64,000 nt of DNA from Microglena sp. YARC (taxonomy: Eukaryota > Chlorophyta > Chlorophyceae > Chlamydomonadales > Chlamydomonadaceae): assembly GCA_022414725.1 (NCBI GenBank), contig CM039466.1:32544319-32608318 (forward strand), read 5' to 3'. Below are positions 31,949 through 42,061 of this stretch, piece by piece. Under the pieces are notes generated by a model, which was given only the letters and a program-made list of their open reading frames with translations, did no database searches and was not told where the DNA came from. The stretch's first letter is position 1, and each line of letters opens with the position of its first letter. The position numbers and the translations under genes are program-made.

Positions 31949-32470
31949 TGATGAACACTCATATGACTTGCCTCTGAACGATCGAAGTCTGGAGAGGGTT
32001 TCTGAGTTCAAATACCTTGGTGTGGTATTAAATGAGAAGGGACGCTTGAAACATGCTTCTGAATACGCAGCTCAACCTTTTTGCCGGGATCAAGCATGTT
32101 ACATAAATTGGTGAAGAGTATGCAGTTAAGTATAGACCACACGCCATGCTTTGGCTGTTCCAGTCCTTTGCCCTGTCTGCTGGCATGTATGGCTCGCAAA
32201 TCTAGAGCACTGGTCTCATTCAACATCTTCTTGGTGCTACCAGCAAATACAAAGTAGCATCTACAGATATCCACATGAGGCATGCTGGCTTTATGAAATG
32301 TGTCCAAGGAGTGAAGCGATCTGTCCCCCAACACATCGCTTTGAAAGAAACAGGTCACTTCTCATTTCACTTTAACTGGTTTGTATCGGTGCTTATATTT
32401 TGGAACTCCATTGTGAAGTACTGTGATGGTATGATGAGGGACGTTGCCCTTGCCAATCTCTATATGGCTC

Positions 32471-33060
32471 AATGTGTCCAGGCACGTCCAGGTTTGGTTA
32501 ATCTAGTCCAGGTTTGGGGCAAAGGGTCCAGGCACGTCCAGGTTTGGGAAATCTTATCCAGGTTTGGGGCAAAGGGTCCAGGCACGTCCAGGTTTGGATA
32601 ATCTAGTCCAGGTTTGGGGCAAAGGGTCCAGGCACGTCCAGGTTTGGTTAATCTAGTCCAGGTTTGGGGCAAAGGGTCCAGGCACGTCCAGGTTTGGGAA
32701 ATCTAGTCTATGTTTGGGGCAAAATGTCCAGGCACATCCAGGTTTGGGAAATTTTATCCAGGTTTGGGGCAAAGTGTCCAGGCACGTCCAGGTTTGGGAA
32801 ATCTAGTCCAGGTTTGGGGCAAAGTGTCCAGGCAAGTCCAGGTTTGGGAATTATAGTCCAGTTTTGGGGCAAAGTGTCCAGGCACGTCCAGGTTTATGAA
32901 TTGTAGTCCAGGTTTGGGGCAAAGTGTCCAGGCACGTCCAGGTTTGGGAAACGTAGTCCAGGATTGGGGCAAAGTGTCCAGGCACGTCCAGGTTTGGGAA
33001 ACGTAGTCCAGGTTTGGGGCAAAGTGTCCAGGCACGTCCAGGTTTTATTTAGAGTGAAAC
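32471..33060. repeat. 60-bp minisatellite, copy A
   Basis: About ten units of GTCCAGGTTTGGGGCAAAG, TGTCCAGGCACGTCCAGG and TTTGGGAAATCTA. It ends at the Copia insertion. Copy B carries a similar array with a slightly different number of units. Confidence 0.95.
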
Positions 33061-33079
33061 CTAGCGTCTCGTCCAGGTA

Positions 33080-33103
33080 ACGTCGAGGTTTGAAACCTGG
33101 ACG
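33080..33103. repeat. Palindrome at the Copia insertion site, copy A
   Basis: ACGTC.AGGTTT-G-AAACCTGGACGT, an inverted pair of the minisatellite core. The last five bases (33099-33103, GGACG) are the target duplication. Confidence 0.75.
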
Positions 33104-34076
33104 TATTAGCTTGGATAACACTCCGGAGAGTGGACAAAGTGTGAGCAGACACGCCAATCTATAAATGCGGAGACGAGAGTAGCATTACAAGCACTGGAGA
33201 CCCATCAAGGGGCACCAGTGGTTACATTACATTACATTACATTACATTACATTACATTACATTACATTACATTACATTACATTACATTACATTACATTAC
33301 ATTACATTACATTACATTACATTACATTACATTACATTACATTACATTACATTACATTACATTACATTACATTACATTACATTACATTACATTACATTAC
33401 ATTACATTACATTACATTACATTACATTACATTACATTACATTACATTACATTACATTACATTACATTACATTACATTACATTACATTACATGTTAAAGT
33501 CTACTTGACACCGCGAGGGTGTATGAGACTCTGTGCTTCAAACAAAAAGAAAAAGCACCCACAAAGCAAAAAACCCCATTACATCAGGGGTGTGTCGAGG
33601 ACAAACAAACCAAACTCCCAACCACCGTTTTGGTGGCGTAGGTATTTAACCCCCTAGAGCAGGACCCAGATCTCAACCACTTACAGTGGCGGAGGTAAGA
33701 AGCTAGCAAATGAGAAGTCACAAGAAGAAAAAAAGGGATAATAAATTACGGTGCCACTAAGCAGTCCAGGGCTTCCTGTCTTGCTCTTCTACAAGTAGAA
33801 AGATAGTCGGCTAGGTTGCTCCAAAAAGACTTAGTGCCATTTCCATTATCCAAGTGGTGAAAGGAGGCGGCAGCCAGGAACCTAACAGGGTACAGGCTAG
33901 ACCGGTGACGCAGCTGACAGGAAACTGTCACTGAGTCAATCAAGGATGACACAGTCTAAGGGAAGCTGTCACTACGGGAAGCTGGCACAGGACTGGGAGA
34001 GCCGATAGTTCTAAGGAAGTACAGAAGTAGTCACCAAGTCATAAAACGCGTGAGAGCACCGCAATTCATGCTGACA
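33104..34076 (-). repeat. Left (3') LTR of Copia A with LINE 3' end inside
   Basis: The first 118 bp and the part from 33851 match the right LTR. 33222-33850 is a LINE insertion, flanked by CCAGTGGT on the left and CCAAGTGGT on the right. Outside it I saw essentially one difference from the right LTR (AATCAAGG against ACTCAAGG). Confidence 0.85.
33222..33850 (-). mobile_element. LINE 3' end with expanded (TGTAA)n tail in Copia A LTR
   Basis: A 271-bp pentamer array (about 54 units, 33222-33492) joins the same 3' UTR as the LINE at 28540. It is truncated after about 360 bp. The orientation is minus. Confidence 0.85.
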
Positions 34077-34354
34077 CTCCACCTATGACACAGGTGACAT
34101 ACAACTGTATGTAACAGATTAAAAAAAAAAAATCAAAGAACTCCGAAAAATCGAGAGAACTTCAAATGGAATCCAGAGGGTTTAGAGGAAGGAATGGAAC
34201 AAGGCAAAAACCAAAAATTTGCCAAGTGAGAAAAAGATGAAAACCGAATATCAAAGATGGGTAACAACGGTATAGAAAACCCGATCCGGGAATAGGAACC
34301 TAATGCCAAACAATGATAACCAATGAAACCGGTGTAACCAGAAAAAAAATGACC
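34077..34354 (-). other. Copia A segment between pol and 3' LTR
   Basis: No frame. ATAGGTGGAG directly before the 3' LTR start (minus strand) is a candidate polypurine primer. Confidence 0.4.
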
Positions 34355-34888
34355 CTAAGAAGAAGCGGTCATTCCAAGCATTCGGACAAACCTCCAGAAC
34401 ACAGCAGGATCAAGGGGCTTGGTGAAGGGGGCAGCACAGTTGTCCTTGGTGTTAACATAGGCAACGTCTAGTGAACCATCCTCCACCAGCTCCTTGATGT
34501 AGTGATGAATAACATCAATGTGCTTGCTGCGAGGGAGGAGCTGCCAGTCATTGGCCCAACTCAGAGACCCTAAGTTGTCACCCTGAATGGTAACCAAATC
34601 ACAAGGCAGACCCAGATCCACCCTCAACTTCTTCAACCATTGCACCTCCCTGGCAGCCTGAGACAGGGCCTGATACTCAGCCTCACTGGAGCTAATGGCA
34701 ACAGTAGGCTGCCTCTTGCTCATCCAGTTCACTATGCACCCCCCAGCTAGCACAGCAAAGCCAGTCTGAGACCTCCTGTCAGACCCATCATCAGCAAAGG
34801 ATGAGTCACTAAAGACAGTAAAAGAGAACTCAGGGCTGTGGGTGTAAGTGAGTCCCAGGTGGGAATGTGACCTCAAATACAAGAGCAA
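34355..34888 (-). CDS. Copia RNase H domain, copy A
   Basis: It reads FSDSSFADDGSDRRSQTGF, ISSSEAEYQALSQAAREVQW, GDNLGSLSWANDW and RSKHIDVIHHYIKE, the D, E, D, D blocks of Copia RNase H in order, through to the C-terminus DPAVFWRFVRMLG. It is open over 177 codons. A frame change near 34850-34890 separates it from RT. Copy B has an 8-bp deletion here. Confidence 0.85.
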   Translation of the reverse strand: MLLYLRSHSHLGLTYTHSPEFSFTVFSDSSFADDGSDRRSQTGFAVLAGGCIVNWMSKRQPTVAISSSEAEYQALSQAAREVQWLKKLRVDLGLPCDLVTIQGDNLGSLSWANDWQLLPRSKHIDVIHHYIKELVEDGSLDVAYVNTKDNCAAPFTKPLDPAVFWRFVRMLGMTASS

Positions 34889-35649
34889 ACTCTTGGCAGC
34901 CCCCCAGAGGGGGACGCACGGTAGGGTGAGTAGAAAACCTGGACAGGTAGCTCACAGCAAATGAAATATCAGGCCTGGTGCAAGTAGCCAGGTATAGCAA
35001 AGCACCTACAAGAGAGAGGTACTGGCTATTAGAGGGCAGGGGGTCTCCAGGTGGGTCAGTGACGGTGGACTTGGCCATGGGGGCACCAAACTTGGGCTTG
35101 GCAGCAGCAGTAAGACCAAACTGCTCCACCAGATCAACAATGTAGGAGTGTTGGGAGAGGTTGATCTGAACACACCTGCCGTCAGAGTCAAGTTGTAACA
35201 GCCATGTCCAATGAGAGGAACTGAACCGGTACACCCATCTCTTTGACCTCCCATCCAGCTTTCTCCATAGCCTTGATCAGCAAAGCATACCTATCCAGCT
35301 CACTAAAAGCACAGATAAAATTGTCAACATAGGTCAGGACATAGCTCCACCCACCAATAGAATCCCTCCTAAAATACAGAGCAGGTTCTGCCTTGCACAT
35401 AGTAAACCCATGTGCAACCAAAACCCGTTTGACATCCATACTCCAAGCCCTGGGCGCCTGTTTCAAACCATAAAGGGACTTGATCAGTTTGCACACAAGG
35501 GGAACACCGTTAGGACCAAGTACCTTAAAGCCCTCAGGCTGGTGGCAGTACAGGTCCAGACCAGGTTCTAGCTTAGCATTCAGAAATGCAGTCTTGATGT
35601 CCAGCTGCCGAACAAACATCTTCCTATAAGTGATGGCAGCAAGGAGCAC
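34830..35649 (-). pseudogene. Copia RT, C-terminal two thirds, copy A
   Basis: QLDIKTAFLNAKLE (first catalytic block), KSLYGLKQAPRAW, then YVLTYVDNFICAF where Copia RT normally has YVDD, and SLVGALLYLATCTRPDI. One extra T near 35193 and a TAA at 35662 (AAA in copy B) break the frame. The D-to-N change is present in both copies and should impair catalysis. Confidence 0.8.
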
Positions 35650-35661
35650 CCTCAGACCTGC

Positions 35662-37761
35662 TTAAGAAGAAACGGGGGCATATACATCATGAAAGTCTAG
35701 CCCAGGACGCTGCAGAAAACCACGGACCACAAAACGTGCCTTGAAGCGCACAGAACCATCAACCCCAATCTTCTTCACAAATAACCACCTGCCAGACAGG
35801 ATCCTCTGCTTAGGAGGCTGTGGAGTGAGTGCCCAAGTACCATGGGCATGGAGGGACGCCATCTCATCCTTAATAGCAAGCAGCCACTGATCCCTGTCAG
35901 GGTTGGAGGAAAGCATGGCAGCTTTGTAGGTTAGTTCAGTGGAGGTGGAAATGTATGCTCCCACGTACAAGCAGTTTACTTGTACATGAGCAGCGGGGAT
36001 ATCAGCAATATCAGCAGTAACCGGTAGTATAGCCCCCAGTGCAGAACTACTGCCTGGTTGAACAAGGCCGGCCTTATTTGCCTCTATATCAACGAAGCCT
36101 GGGTCGACTGGAACACCCCAGCCATACGCAGTATCGGAACCCGACCAGTGTTCAAGATCATCACTTGCGCTATCGGCAACGGCTACGTCATCACATGGGC
36201 TTGACCCGAATAATCCACCAGGGATGGCAGGAGGCGAAGGGATTAGCAACACCTGCGAGCCATCCGAGGTGGTCGGAGGTTGGCGACTATTAGGCAATGG
36301 ACCTGATCCAGGTACCACTATGATCGAAGGCTGTCGTAATCCTAAAGCTTCACCGACGGAACGTGGCGCAGAGGAGGGCCTGGCGACCCCCTGAGATTCG
36401 GGTAAAATCTTATCTGAAAGAACATCGGAATCCCGCCCGCCCAGTACCTTCACACGCAATGCAGCACCATCAGCCCCTGACCTGGGACGCAAGGTCATCC
36501 CATGACCAGGGCAGCGGTCGACAATTGGGGTTAGCAAAGGGCCTAAGGAATTAACCGCAGACTCAGGCATGTGTCCGTTGATAGCGGCAGGGATGCGAGA
36601 AACATACGGAGACCCATCATAAGGGGACAGCCCAGGAATACAGTTATGATCAAACTGCTCATAGAAGAGTACATCACGACTCTCTACTACCTGGCGCAAC
36701 TTAGGAACCCAAACAAAATAACCCTTACTCACCAGAGAATACCCAACCAGTCTACCAGATAACGCCCTTTCGTCCAGCTTGTTGCGCTTCTTCCCATTGA
36801 CTAACGTGACGTAGCAAGGGCAACCAAACACACGCAACAACGACACATCAGGCACAACCCCAAAGAAAAGCTCGTGAGGAGTCTTATCTCCCTGATTGGG
36901 CAGACGATTACGAAGGTAACAAGCAGCTAGGAAGGCATAGGGCCATAAAGACTTAGTTAGTTTAGACTCCAGGTGGATGCTCCTAGCTATAGACTGTAAG
37001 ACCCCATTGTACCTCTCCACAGTTGCATTCTGCTGTGCAGTGTATGCCAACGATAACTCATGCACTGCCCCAACCGATATCAGCCAATCCTCAAACCACT
37101 TTACTATAAACTCCTTAGCCCTGTCAGATCTCAGACACTTAAAGGCAAACCCATGCAGCTGATTCATCCATCTGAGGATGACAGTTTGGACTGCTAAGGG
37201 AGCTTCATCCCTGGTCCTCAAGCACAATACCTCAGCATAGCCAGAGTATTGGTCTGTGAGGCACAGAATATAAAACTCCCCACGCAGACCCCTAATATGA
37301 ACTGGTCCCATGATGTCCAAGTGAAGGCGTTGGAGAGGTGCACGGATCTTAGTTTTGCTTTCTTTAGGAAAAGGGAGACGTTTGCCCTTAGCCTTCTGAC
37401 AAGCATCACAAGGGATCTTAGACAGTTTCTGCACCTGCTTGAGTGAGAGGGGTAAGTTCTTAACCATACCCTTCTTGACAAGTCTGCGCATGGCATCAAA
37501 GCCGGGGTGACCCAGCCGCCTATGCCACAGCCATTCAGGAGTGGTAGGGATAACAACTCCACCGTCCTCATCAACATCAAGTGCAAAAGCTGGGTAATCG
37601 TCAGCACCAAACAAACAGCCACTGGTGGTGTAACAAGGCCTACATGCAAACTTGTAAACACCATCACTGGAGGCAGGGAAGGACCAGAGAACAGAAGAGC
37701 CCTGAGTGGCAGTGCAACTAAGACTATCAAAAGAAACCTTGCAGTGGAGAGAATGAGCCAC
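35662..37761 (-). CDS. Copia pol: GAG-pre-integrase, integrase, RT start, copy A
   Basis: 699 codons. WHRRLGHPGFDAM...CDACQKAKGKR is the HHCC integrase finger. LHLDIMGPV, LRSDRAKEF and QQNATVERYNGVL carry the integrase D, D and E. LRVFGCPCYV and KLDERALSGRLVGYS are the typical core extension. RT begins at WALTPQPPKQRILSGRWLFV and stops at DVYAPVSS because of a TAA nonsense codon. A one-base shift separates this frame from the protease in both copies. Confidence 0.9.
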   Translation of the reverse strand: MAHSLHCKVSFDSLSCTATQGSSVLWSFPASSDGVYKFACRPCYTTSGCLFGADDYPAFALDVDEDGGVVIPTTPEWLWHRRLGHPGFDAMRRLVKKGMVKNLPLSLKQVQKLSKIPCDACQKAKGKRLPFPKESKTKIRAPLQRLHLDIMGPVHIRGLRGEFYILCLTDQYSGYAEVLCLRTRDEAPLAVQTVILRWMNQLHGFAFKCLRSDRAKEFIVKWFEDWLISVGAVHELSLAYTAQQNATVERYNGVLQSIARSIHLESKLTKSLWPYAFLAACYLRNRLPNQGDKTPHELFFGVVPDVSLLRVFGCPCYVTLVNGKKRNKLDERALSGRLVGYSLVSKGYFVWVPKLRQVVESRDVLFYEQFDHNCIPGLSPYDGSPYVSRIPAAINGHMPESAVNSLGPLLTPIVDRCPGHGMTLRPRSGADGAALRVKVLGGRDSDVLSDKILPESQGVARPSSAPRSVGEALGLRQPSIIVVPGSGPLPNSRQPPTTSDGSQVLLIPSPPAIPGGLFGSSPCDDVAVADSASDDLEHWSGSDTAYGWGVPVDPGFVDIEANKAGLVQPGSSSALGAILPVTADIADIPAAHVQVNCLYVGAYISTSTELTYKAAMLSSNPDRDQWLLAIKDEMASLHAHGTWALTPQPPKQRILSGRWLFVKKIGVDGSVRFKARFVVRGFLQRPGLDFHDVYAPVSS

Positions 37762-37769
37762 AGCATTTA

Positions 37770-38030
37770 CTAACAGAGTGACAGGAGGTTCACCGGACAG
37801 TGAGGTATGTAGAGAACATCAGTTAGAGTGATTGGTGTTGGTAACCAATCACTACATAACTCAATGGATCCCATACCTTCTGCCCGTTGAACCACTCCAT
37901 CACCAAATCGAACTGATGGCAGATTCGGAGGAACATTAAACACAGTGAACAAAGACCTATCACCTGTGATGGACATTCCAGCTCCAGAATCCACATGCCA
38001 GACACCCTCAGACAGGCTCGGGCTACACAC
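37770..38030 (-). CDS. Copia aspartic protease, copy A
   Basis: WHVDSGAGMSITGDRSLF contains the D-S-G active site, followed by VLYIPHCPVNLLSL. It lies in the same frame as gag with one TAG between (38076-38078), then shifts frame before integrase. Confidence 0.85.
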   Translation of the reverse strand: MCSPSLSEGVWHVDSGAGMSITGDRSLFTVFNVPPNLPSVRFGDGVVQRAEGMGSIELCSDWLPTPITLTDVLYIPHCPVNLLSLC

Positions 38031-38075
38031 ATTAGAGAACTTTGAGGTGCAGGAGAATAGGACAGAGCTTACCTC

Positions 38076-39074
38076 CTACTTCTGCATAGCAAACCCATCA
38101 ATCTGAGCCTGCAAGGAGGACAGTTGCCTTGGAGTAAGCGTACCAGGAAGGGCCAGGTTAACAGGCATCGGTCCAGGACGCGATGCACCATCACCTACCC
38201 TTTTCAGGTGCGGGTACTTCGTCCAGCAACGTTCCTCCGAGTGACCATCCTTATGGGGGCATGGTCCCCAAGTGCATTCCAGGCGCCTCTTGTTAGACCC
38301 AGAACCACCACCAGTTTTCTGCCGCCGCGGAAGTGCAGCATTGGCAGGAAACTGGGGAGTGTTCCGGGACCAAACAGGGTGCCTGGCATCAGACTGAGGG
38401 AGAGCTATGTTCAGAATGTCTAGCTGCCTATATTCCTCTAGACAGGACCAGTACTCAACAGGTTGCTGGTTGTACAGCATGATACCATATTTAATCCGCA
38501 GCGATTCGAAACGGGGCAGACTCGCACCTTGAACTATGATGCCCATGGCGTGACGCTGAGTCTGCGGAGATCCAGCACTGCGGAGGTCAGTGCACATACC
38601 GCGAACCCGACGAAAGAAAACGTCAACCTGCTCATGAGTGCCCATGACCGAAGCAAGATACTCTTTCAGCAAGAGAGGGACACGAGAGGCAAGGGCATCA
38701 GACTGCTGCCTCCGGATATGCAAAAAGATATCCCGAGGGGAAGCAAAGTCTTGGTATACCTTGACTAAGGCATCCGTCATGTTGGCAAGCATCATGGTTA
38801 AGATCATGAACTCTTGGCGGGGCAGGGTCAGTGCACTGAAACCCAACAGTGCAGGATCGACACTAGACTCACCATGAGAGGCCGAAGTTCCAGCAGCAGG
38901 AGTAGCAGTCCTAGGAGCTAAAGACTCACGAATCCCCAGAAAATACTCAGCAGCAAGACCAGCGTCATAAGCGCGCTGGTCATCCAAGTTCCTGATGAGA
39001 TCCAGGGACCGCGCAACACCCACAATGAGCTCGAAATCGGGACGAACAGGACAGAAAGGGAGGGGCACCTTCAC
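38076..39074 (-). CDS. Copia gag, main part, copy A
   Basis: 332 codons, read from a GTG in the frame because an in-frame TAG lies just upstream (39078-39080) in both copies. The middle is a UBN2/gag-like helix region (VYQDFASPRDIFLHIRRQQ, YLASVMGTHEQVDVFFRRV). Near the end a C-x4-C-x5-H-x4-C knuckle (CTWGPCPHKDGHSEERC) should bind RNA. It ends DGFAMQK-TAG. Confidence 0.8.
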   Translation of the reverse strand: MKVPLPFCPVRPDFELIVGVARSLDLIRNLDDQRAYDAGLAAEYFLGIRESLAPRTATPAAGTSASHGESSVDPALLGFSALTLPRQEFMILTMMLANMTDALVKVYQDFASPRDIFLHIRRQQSDALASRVPLLLKEYLASVMGTHEQVDVFFRRVRGMCTDLRSAGSPQTQRHAMGIIVQGASLPRFESLRIKYGIMLYNQQPVEYWSCLEEYRQLDILNIALPQSDARHPVWSRNTPQFPANAALPRRQKTGGGSGSNKRRLECTWGPCPHKDGHSEERCWTKYPHLKRVGDGASRPGPMPVNLALPGTLTPRQLSSLQAQIDGFAMQK

Positions 39075-39080
39075 ATACTA

Positions 39081-40286
39081 GTAACCTCGCAGGTCATTAT
39101 TCCTACGCCCAATGCCACCAAAGGTCACACCATTAGCAGGAGGGTAGTTGATCCCTGGCATAACCGGTCCCAGAAAAGCCCTACACTCTAGACCTAGCTC
39201 AGAGTATGCCATCACACGCTTAGGGCGACCCTTGCTCAGAGTATGCCATCACACGCTTAGGGCGACCCTTGCTATCAACATTAGCCTGAGTGGCTTTCAT
39301 ATCCATCCTACCGTACCATACAGAGTGCGGTCCAAGGATTCCCCAGCACGTTGAGCTTGGCGGATAAGACGGCAGTCCCGCAGGGATAGACGCAGAGGAG
39401 GTCCGCCAGTGAGCAGATGCTCCCAACAGTCGCATGACAGCGAAGGAGGCACAAAAGGCGGAGGGCCAGGAGCAGGTGGCAACTCCACCGGCGGAGGCGG
39501 AGGGGGCTCCTGCGAAGTGCCAGCAGAGGATGTGCGAACAGCAGTAGCAGCAGCTTCTCGAGCACGAGTATTGTAGCCAGAGAGACCTCGTTCCATAGGC
39601 ATGGTGAAGGACGCAGACTTCTGCATCAAAGACGGCCTGGCCACCTCCGGGTGGACTGGTGGAAGGGGCGCAAGCAGAGGCGCAGAAGAGGGCTCAGGCT
39701 TATACTCCGGGGAAGGCTCAAGCGAAGGTACCGACTGATGCTCATACATTGGAGAGACGGTAGAATTGTTGAACACACGAGTAGCAGTGGAAGGAGTACC
39801 TCCACCGAAGTCACCACTCATAGCACTCTGCAGATCCTCCTCATCATCGTCATCCTCATCATCATCATTATAACCATCTTCACGACGATGACGAGCAAGC
39901 TCTGCATAGTCGTAGTCAAAACGGGCATCAGGTGGCGGAGGCGCCCTTGCATACTGGATAATCTAAGTGGAGACACAGCAGAGACGCATCAGAACGTCCT
40001 CAACCTCAGGAGAGAGGCGTCGGACAGTAGCAGAAGGAGCCGCAAAGTTGGAGGATTGATTGGGGGGGGTTACTTCCACGATGGCGGAAGGACTCACATG
40101 ACCGCTAGCAGAGGCCGCTGGCGCACAAACATCTAGCCAATCATCAAGAGGGGCCGGGTCCTCCGTTGGAAGGACTCGGTCGCAGCCATTGCTGATAATG
40201 ATACTGCGCATCCCACGCGTCCAGGAAAGACCATTCTTGTCATGGAGTTTCTCAAAATTAGCGGGAGGCCCTCGCGGAAGTTGCAT
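39081..40286 (-). pseudogene. Copia gag N-terminal part, copy A
   Basis: It starts MQLPRGPPANFEKLHDKNG at 40286 (ATG). It is rich in Asp, Pro and Ser, with an acidic run and a PPPPPPVELPPAPGPPPF stretch. A stop near 39963 and a 39-bp tandem duplication at about 39197-39274, absent from copy B, break it. Confidence 0.65.
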
Positions 40287-40323
40287 CGTAAAGCAGTGGT
40301 AGTAAATGAAGGACCTTATAACC

Positions 40324-40660
40324 TATTAGCTTGGATAACACTCCGGAGAGTGGACAAAGTGTGAGCAGACACGCCAATCTATAAATGCGGAGACGAGAGT
40401 AGCATTACAAGCACTGGAGACCCATCAAGGGGCACCAGTGGTGAAAGGAGGCGGCAGCCAGGAACCTAACAGGGTACAGGCTAGACCGGTGACGCAGCTG
40501 ACAGGAAACTGTCACTGAGTCACTCAAGGATGACACAGTCTAAGGGAAGCTGTCACTACGGGAAGCTGGCACAGGACTGGGAGAGCCGATAGTTCTAAGG
40601 AAGTACAGAAGTAGTCACCAAGTCATAAAACGCGTGAGAGCACCGCAATTCATGCTGACA
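40324..40660 (-). repeat. Right (5') LTR of Copia A
   Basis: 337 bp from TATTAGCTTGG to GCTGACA. GGACG follows. The sequence just inside the element (GGTTATAAGGTCC on the minus strand) should hold the primer binding site but does not match a tRNA end that I can name. Confidence 0.9.
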
Positions 40661-40665
40661 GGACG

Positions 40666-41080
40666 TAAACCTGGACGTAAACCTAGACCCCTATATGTTA
40701 GAACCAGACCCCCTCGGCAGGCTCTCGCTACCCATGGAGGGGCGGTAAACAACACCGCCCAAAAGTCGGACTCAAGAAACCACCTGCCGTCTTCCGGCAG
40801 CGGGGCTCGAACTCCTGTCACCTCATAGCCAAAAAGAAAGAAAGATTACAAGGGGCTCATGCCCTAGCAGTGGAACAACACCGCCCTACAGTCGGACTCG
40901 AGAAACCACCCGCCGTCTTCCGGCAGCGGGGCTCGAACTCCGGTCGCCGAAGCCTTAACGACGATCATAGCCAAGGAGAAGGAGAGGATATTGTTACATA
41001 CAGTACTCAGTATCTCAGCTTAACGACGATTGAGAGAGGATATAACGACGATCGAGAGAGAGGGTTCGTTACATAAACTC
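40666..41080 (-). repeat. Two copies of a tRNA-promoter-like repeat, copy A
   Basis: 40736-40822 and 40869-40950 share AACAACACCGCCC.A.AGTCGGACTC.AGAAACCACC.CCGTCTTCCGGCAGCGGGGCTCGAACTCC. On the minus strand GGAGTTCGAGCCCC resembles a pol III B box. It may be a SINE; the A box is not clear. Confidence 0.5.
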
Positions 41081-41552
41081 AGCAAATCACTGCCGAGACT
41101 GGACAGCAGCACAGCCTGCCGACCATCCAATTTTATAACACGGAAGCACGAGGGTTTTGAAGGCACCCCCACAAACCTGAAAACAAACTAGGTCAAGTCC
41201 CAAAAAAGGAAACAAACTAGAGGCGTAAAGGAGAGCGGTAAGGGGAGGGATGCAAAAGTAAGCAATCCAGAACACCAAGCCCACCAACCACAAGAGAGGA
41301 AGGCCAAACTAAAAGAACTAAATACCACCCAAGGGCATGCGCTATGAGCACCTTAATATGCAGCGATAATGCCCTCAAAGGAAGAAAGCACAAGACAACC
41401 CGACACGACCAACTTGCAGAAAAGGACCGGAGTGTCAAGGATGATAACCATAGACACCCCATGAAGGAAAAGGGGAGGCCAGCCGAAAACAGAGAGGCCA
41501 GAAACCAACCTAGCAAGACTCAGAAAGCAAGCACACATGTCAGGGGCAAGAG

Positions 41553-41646
<94 letters not shown>

Positions 41647-41940
41647 GCAGGGAATCCAGAGCACCAAGCCCAACAAACACAAGAGAAGAGGGCTGAGCCA
41701 AAAGAGCGCAGAGAGTCCACAAAACCAAGCCAACAAGACGCCGCATGCACGCACAAACATCTAAGATAAAGGAACCCACCCCCATTGACAGGGCAGACCT
41801 GTTGGCTATATGCAGATATATCATAGCCAGAGAATAGAGAGGATATAGTTAGAGAATCATAGCCAGCCTCGGGAAATCTGCGTCGCCGAAACAGGTCCAG
41901 TGGGTCGCAGCAGAATATTTAACCTTCTGGGTCGCTACTA
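41081..41940. repeat. Diverged tandem units with (AG)n run, copy A
   Basis: A CCAGA.CACCAAGCCCA.CAA.CACAAGAGA block occurs near 41267 and 41655. (AG)n spans 41555-41643. Copy B has about 1 kb more in this region. No gene was found. Confidence 0.7.
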
Positions 41941-41947
41941 TGTCACC

Positions 41948-42028
41948 GACGACGTGGCCGAGCGGTCTAAGGCGCTGGTTTTTAGGCACCAGTTCGTATG
42001 AGCGTGGGTTCAAATCCCATCGTCGTCA
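41948..42028 (+). tRNA. tRNA-Leu (anticodon UAG), copy A
   Basis: Acceptor GACGACG pairs with CGTCGTC. The D arm is GGCCGAGCGGTCTAAGGC (A box TGGCCGAGCGG) and the anticodon stem is CTGGT/ACCAG. The variable arm is long, as in class II tRNAs, and the T arm is GTGGG TTCAAAT CCCAT (B box GGTTCAAATCC). The discriminator is A, as expected for leucine. The anticodon loop has one T too many here (8 nt); the copy at 63459 has a normal 7-nt loop with TAG. CCA is not encoded, as in eukaryotes. Confidence 0.9.
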
Positions 42029-42055
42029 GGGCGTTGTACTCGTATTCCCTTACAC

Positions 42056-42061
42056 TTTTTT
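42056..42061 (+). terminator. Pol III T6 terminator of tRNA-Leu A
   Basis: Six T residues 27 bp after the tRNA 3' end. Confidence 0.7.

Larger units (their letters stand above)
27722..32470 (+). pseudogene. LINE reverse transcriptase relic, copy A (interrupted)
   Basis: Fragments in order: QAYDPAHRKHLWELLEEGNM (27735-27795), GVKQGCLLSPFIF (28075-28110), FVNDVPQSF and MYADDLTLLASSARDLQKML (28310-28460), then after a 3.4 kb insertion FKYLGVVLNEKG (32009-32044), MYGSQIW-like text and a FNWFVSVLIFWNSIV C-terminal patch. These are palm motifs and the C-terminal region of an L1-like LINE. It is broken by a MITE, a second small insertion, a LINE and frameshifts. Copy B lacks the LINE insertion. Confidence 0.75.
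33099..40665 (-). mobile_element. Copia-type LTR retrotransposon, copy A
   Basis: LTRs at 33104-34076 (enlarged by a LINE 3' end) and 40324-40660 (337 bp) are nearly identical. GGACG flanks both sides (33099-33103, 40661-40665). On the minus strand the order is gag, protease, integrase, RT, RNase H, which is the Copia order. On either strand the LTR begins TATTAGCTTGG (plus) and ends GCTGACA; as the element reads it is TGTCAGC...GCTAATA, so it ends TA rather than CA. Several stops and frameshifts make it non-autonomous. Confidence 0.9.

Noticed and set aside
32471..33060. 60-bp repeats considered as CRISPR or centromeric satellite
   Set aside because: Short direct minisatellite without spacers and limited to about 600 bp.
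33218..33508. Open frame of repeated ITLHY (also 53671-54021)
   Set aside because: Translation of the TTACA pentamer tail of a LINE.
37218..37766. 182-codon minus frame overlapping Copia pol (also 57751-58299)
   Set aside because: Out-of-frame shadow of the integrase region, which has all expected motifs in the other frame.
41353..41824. SLSLSL and RERERE open frames around (AG)n runs (also 62017-62255, 6415-6713)
   Set aside because: Translations of dinucleotide repeats.
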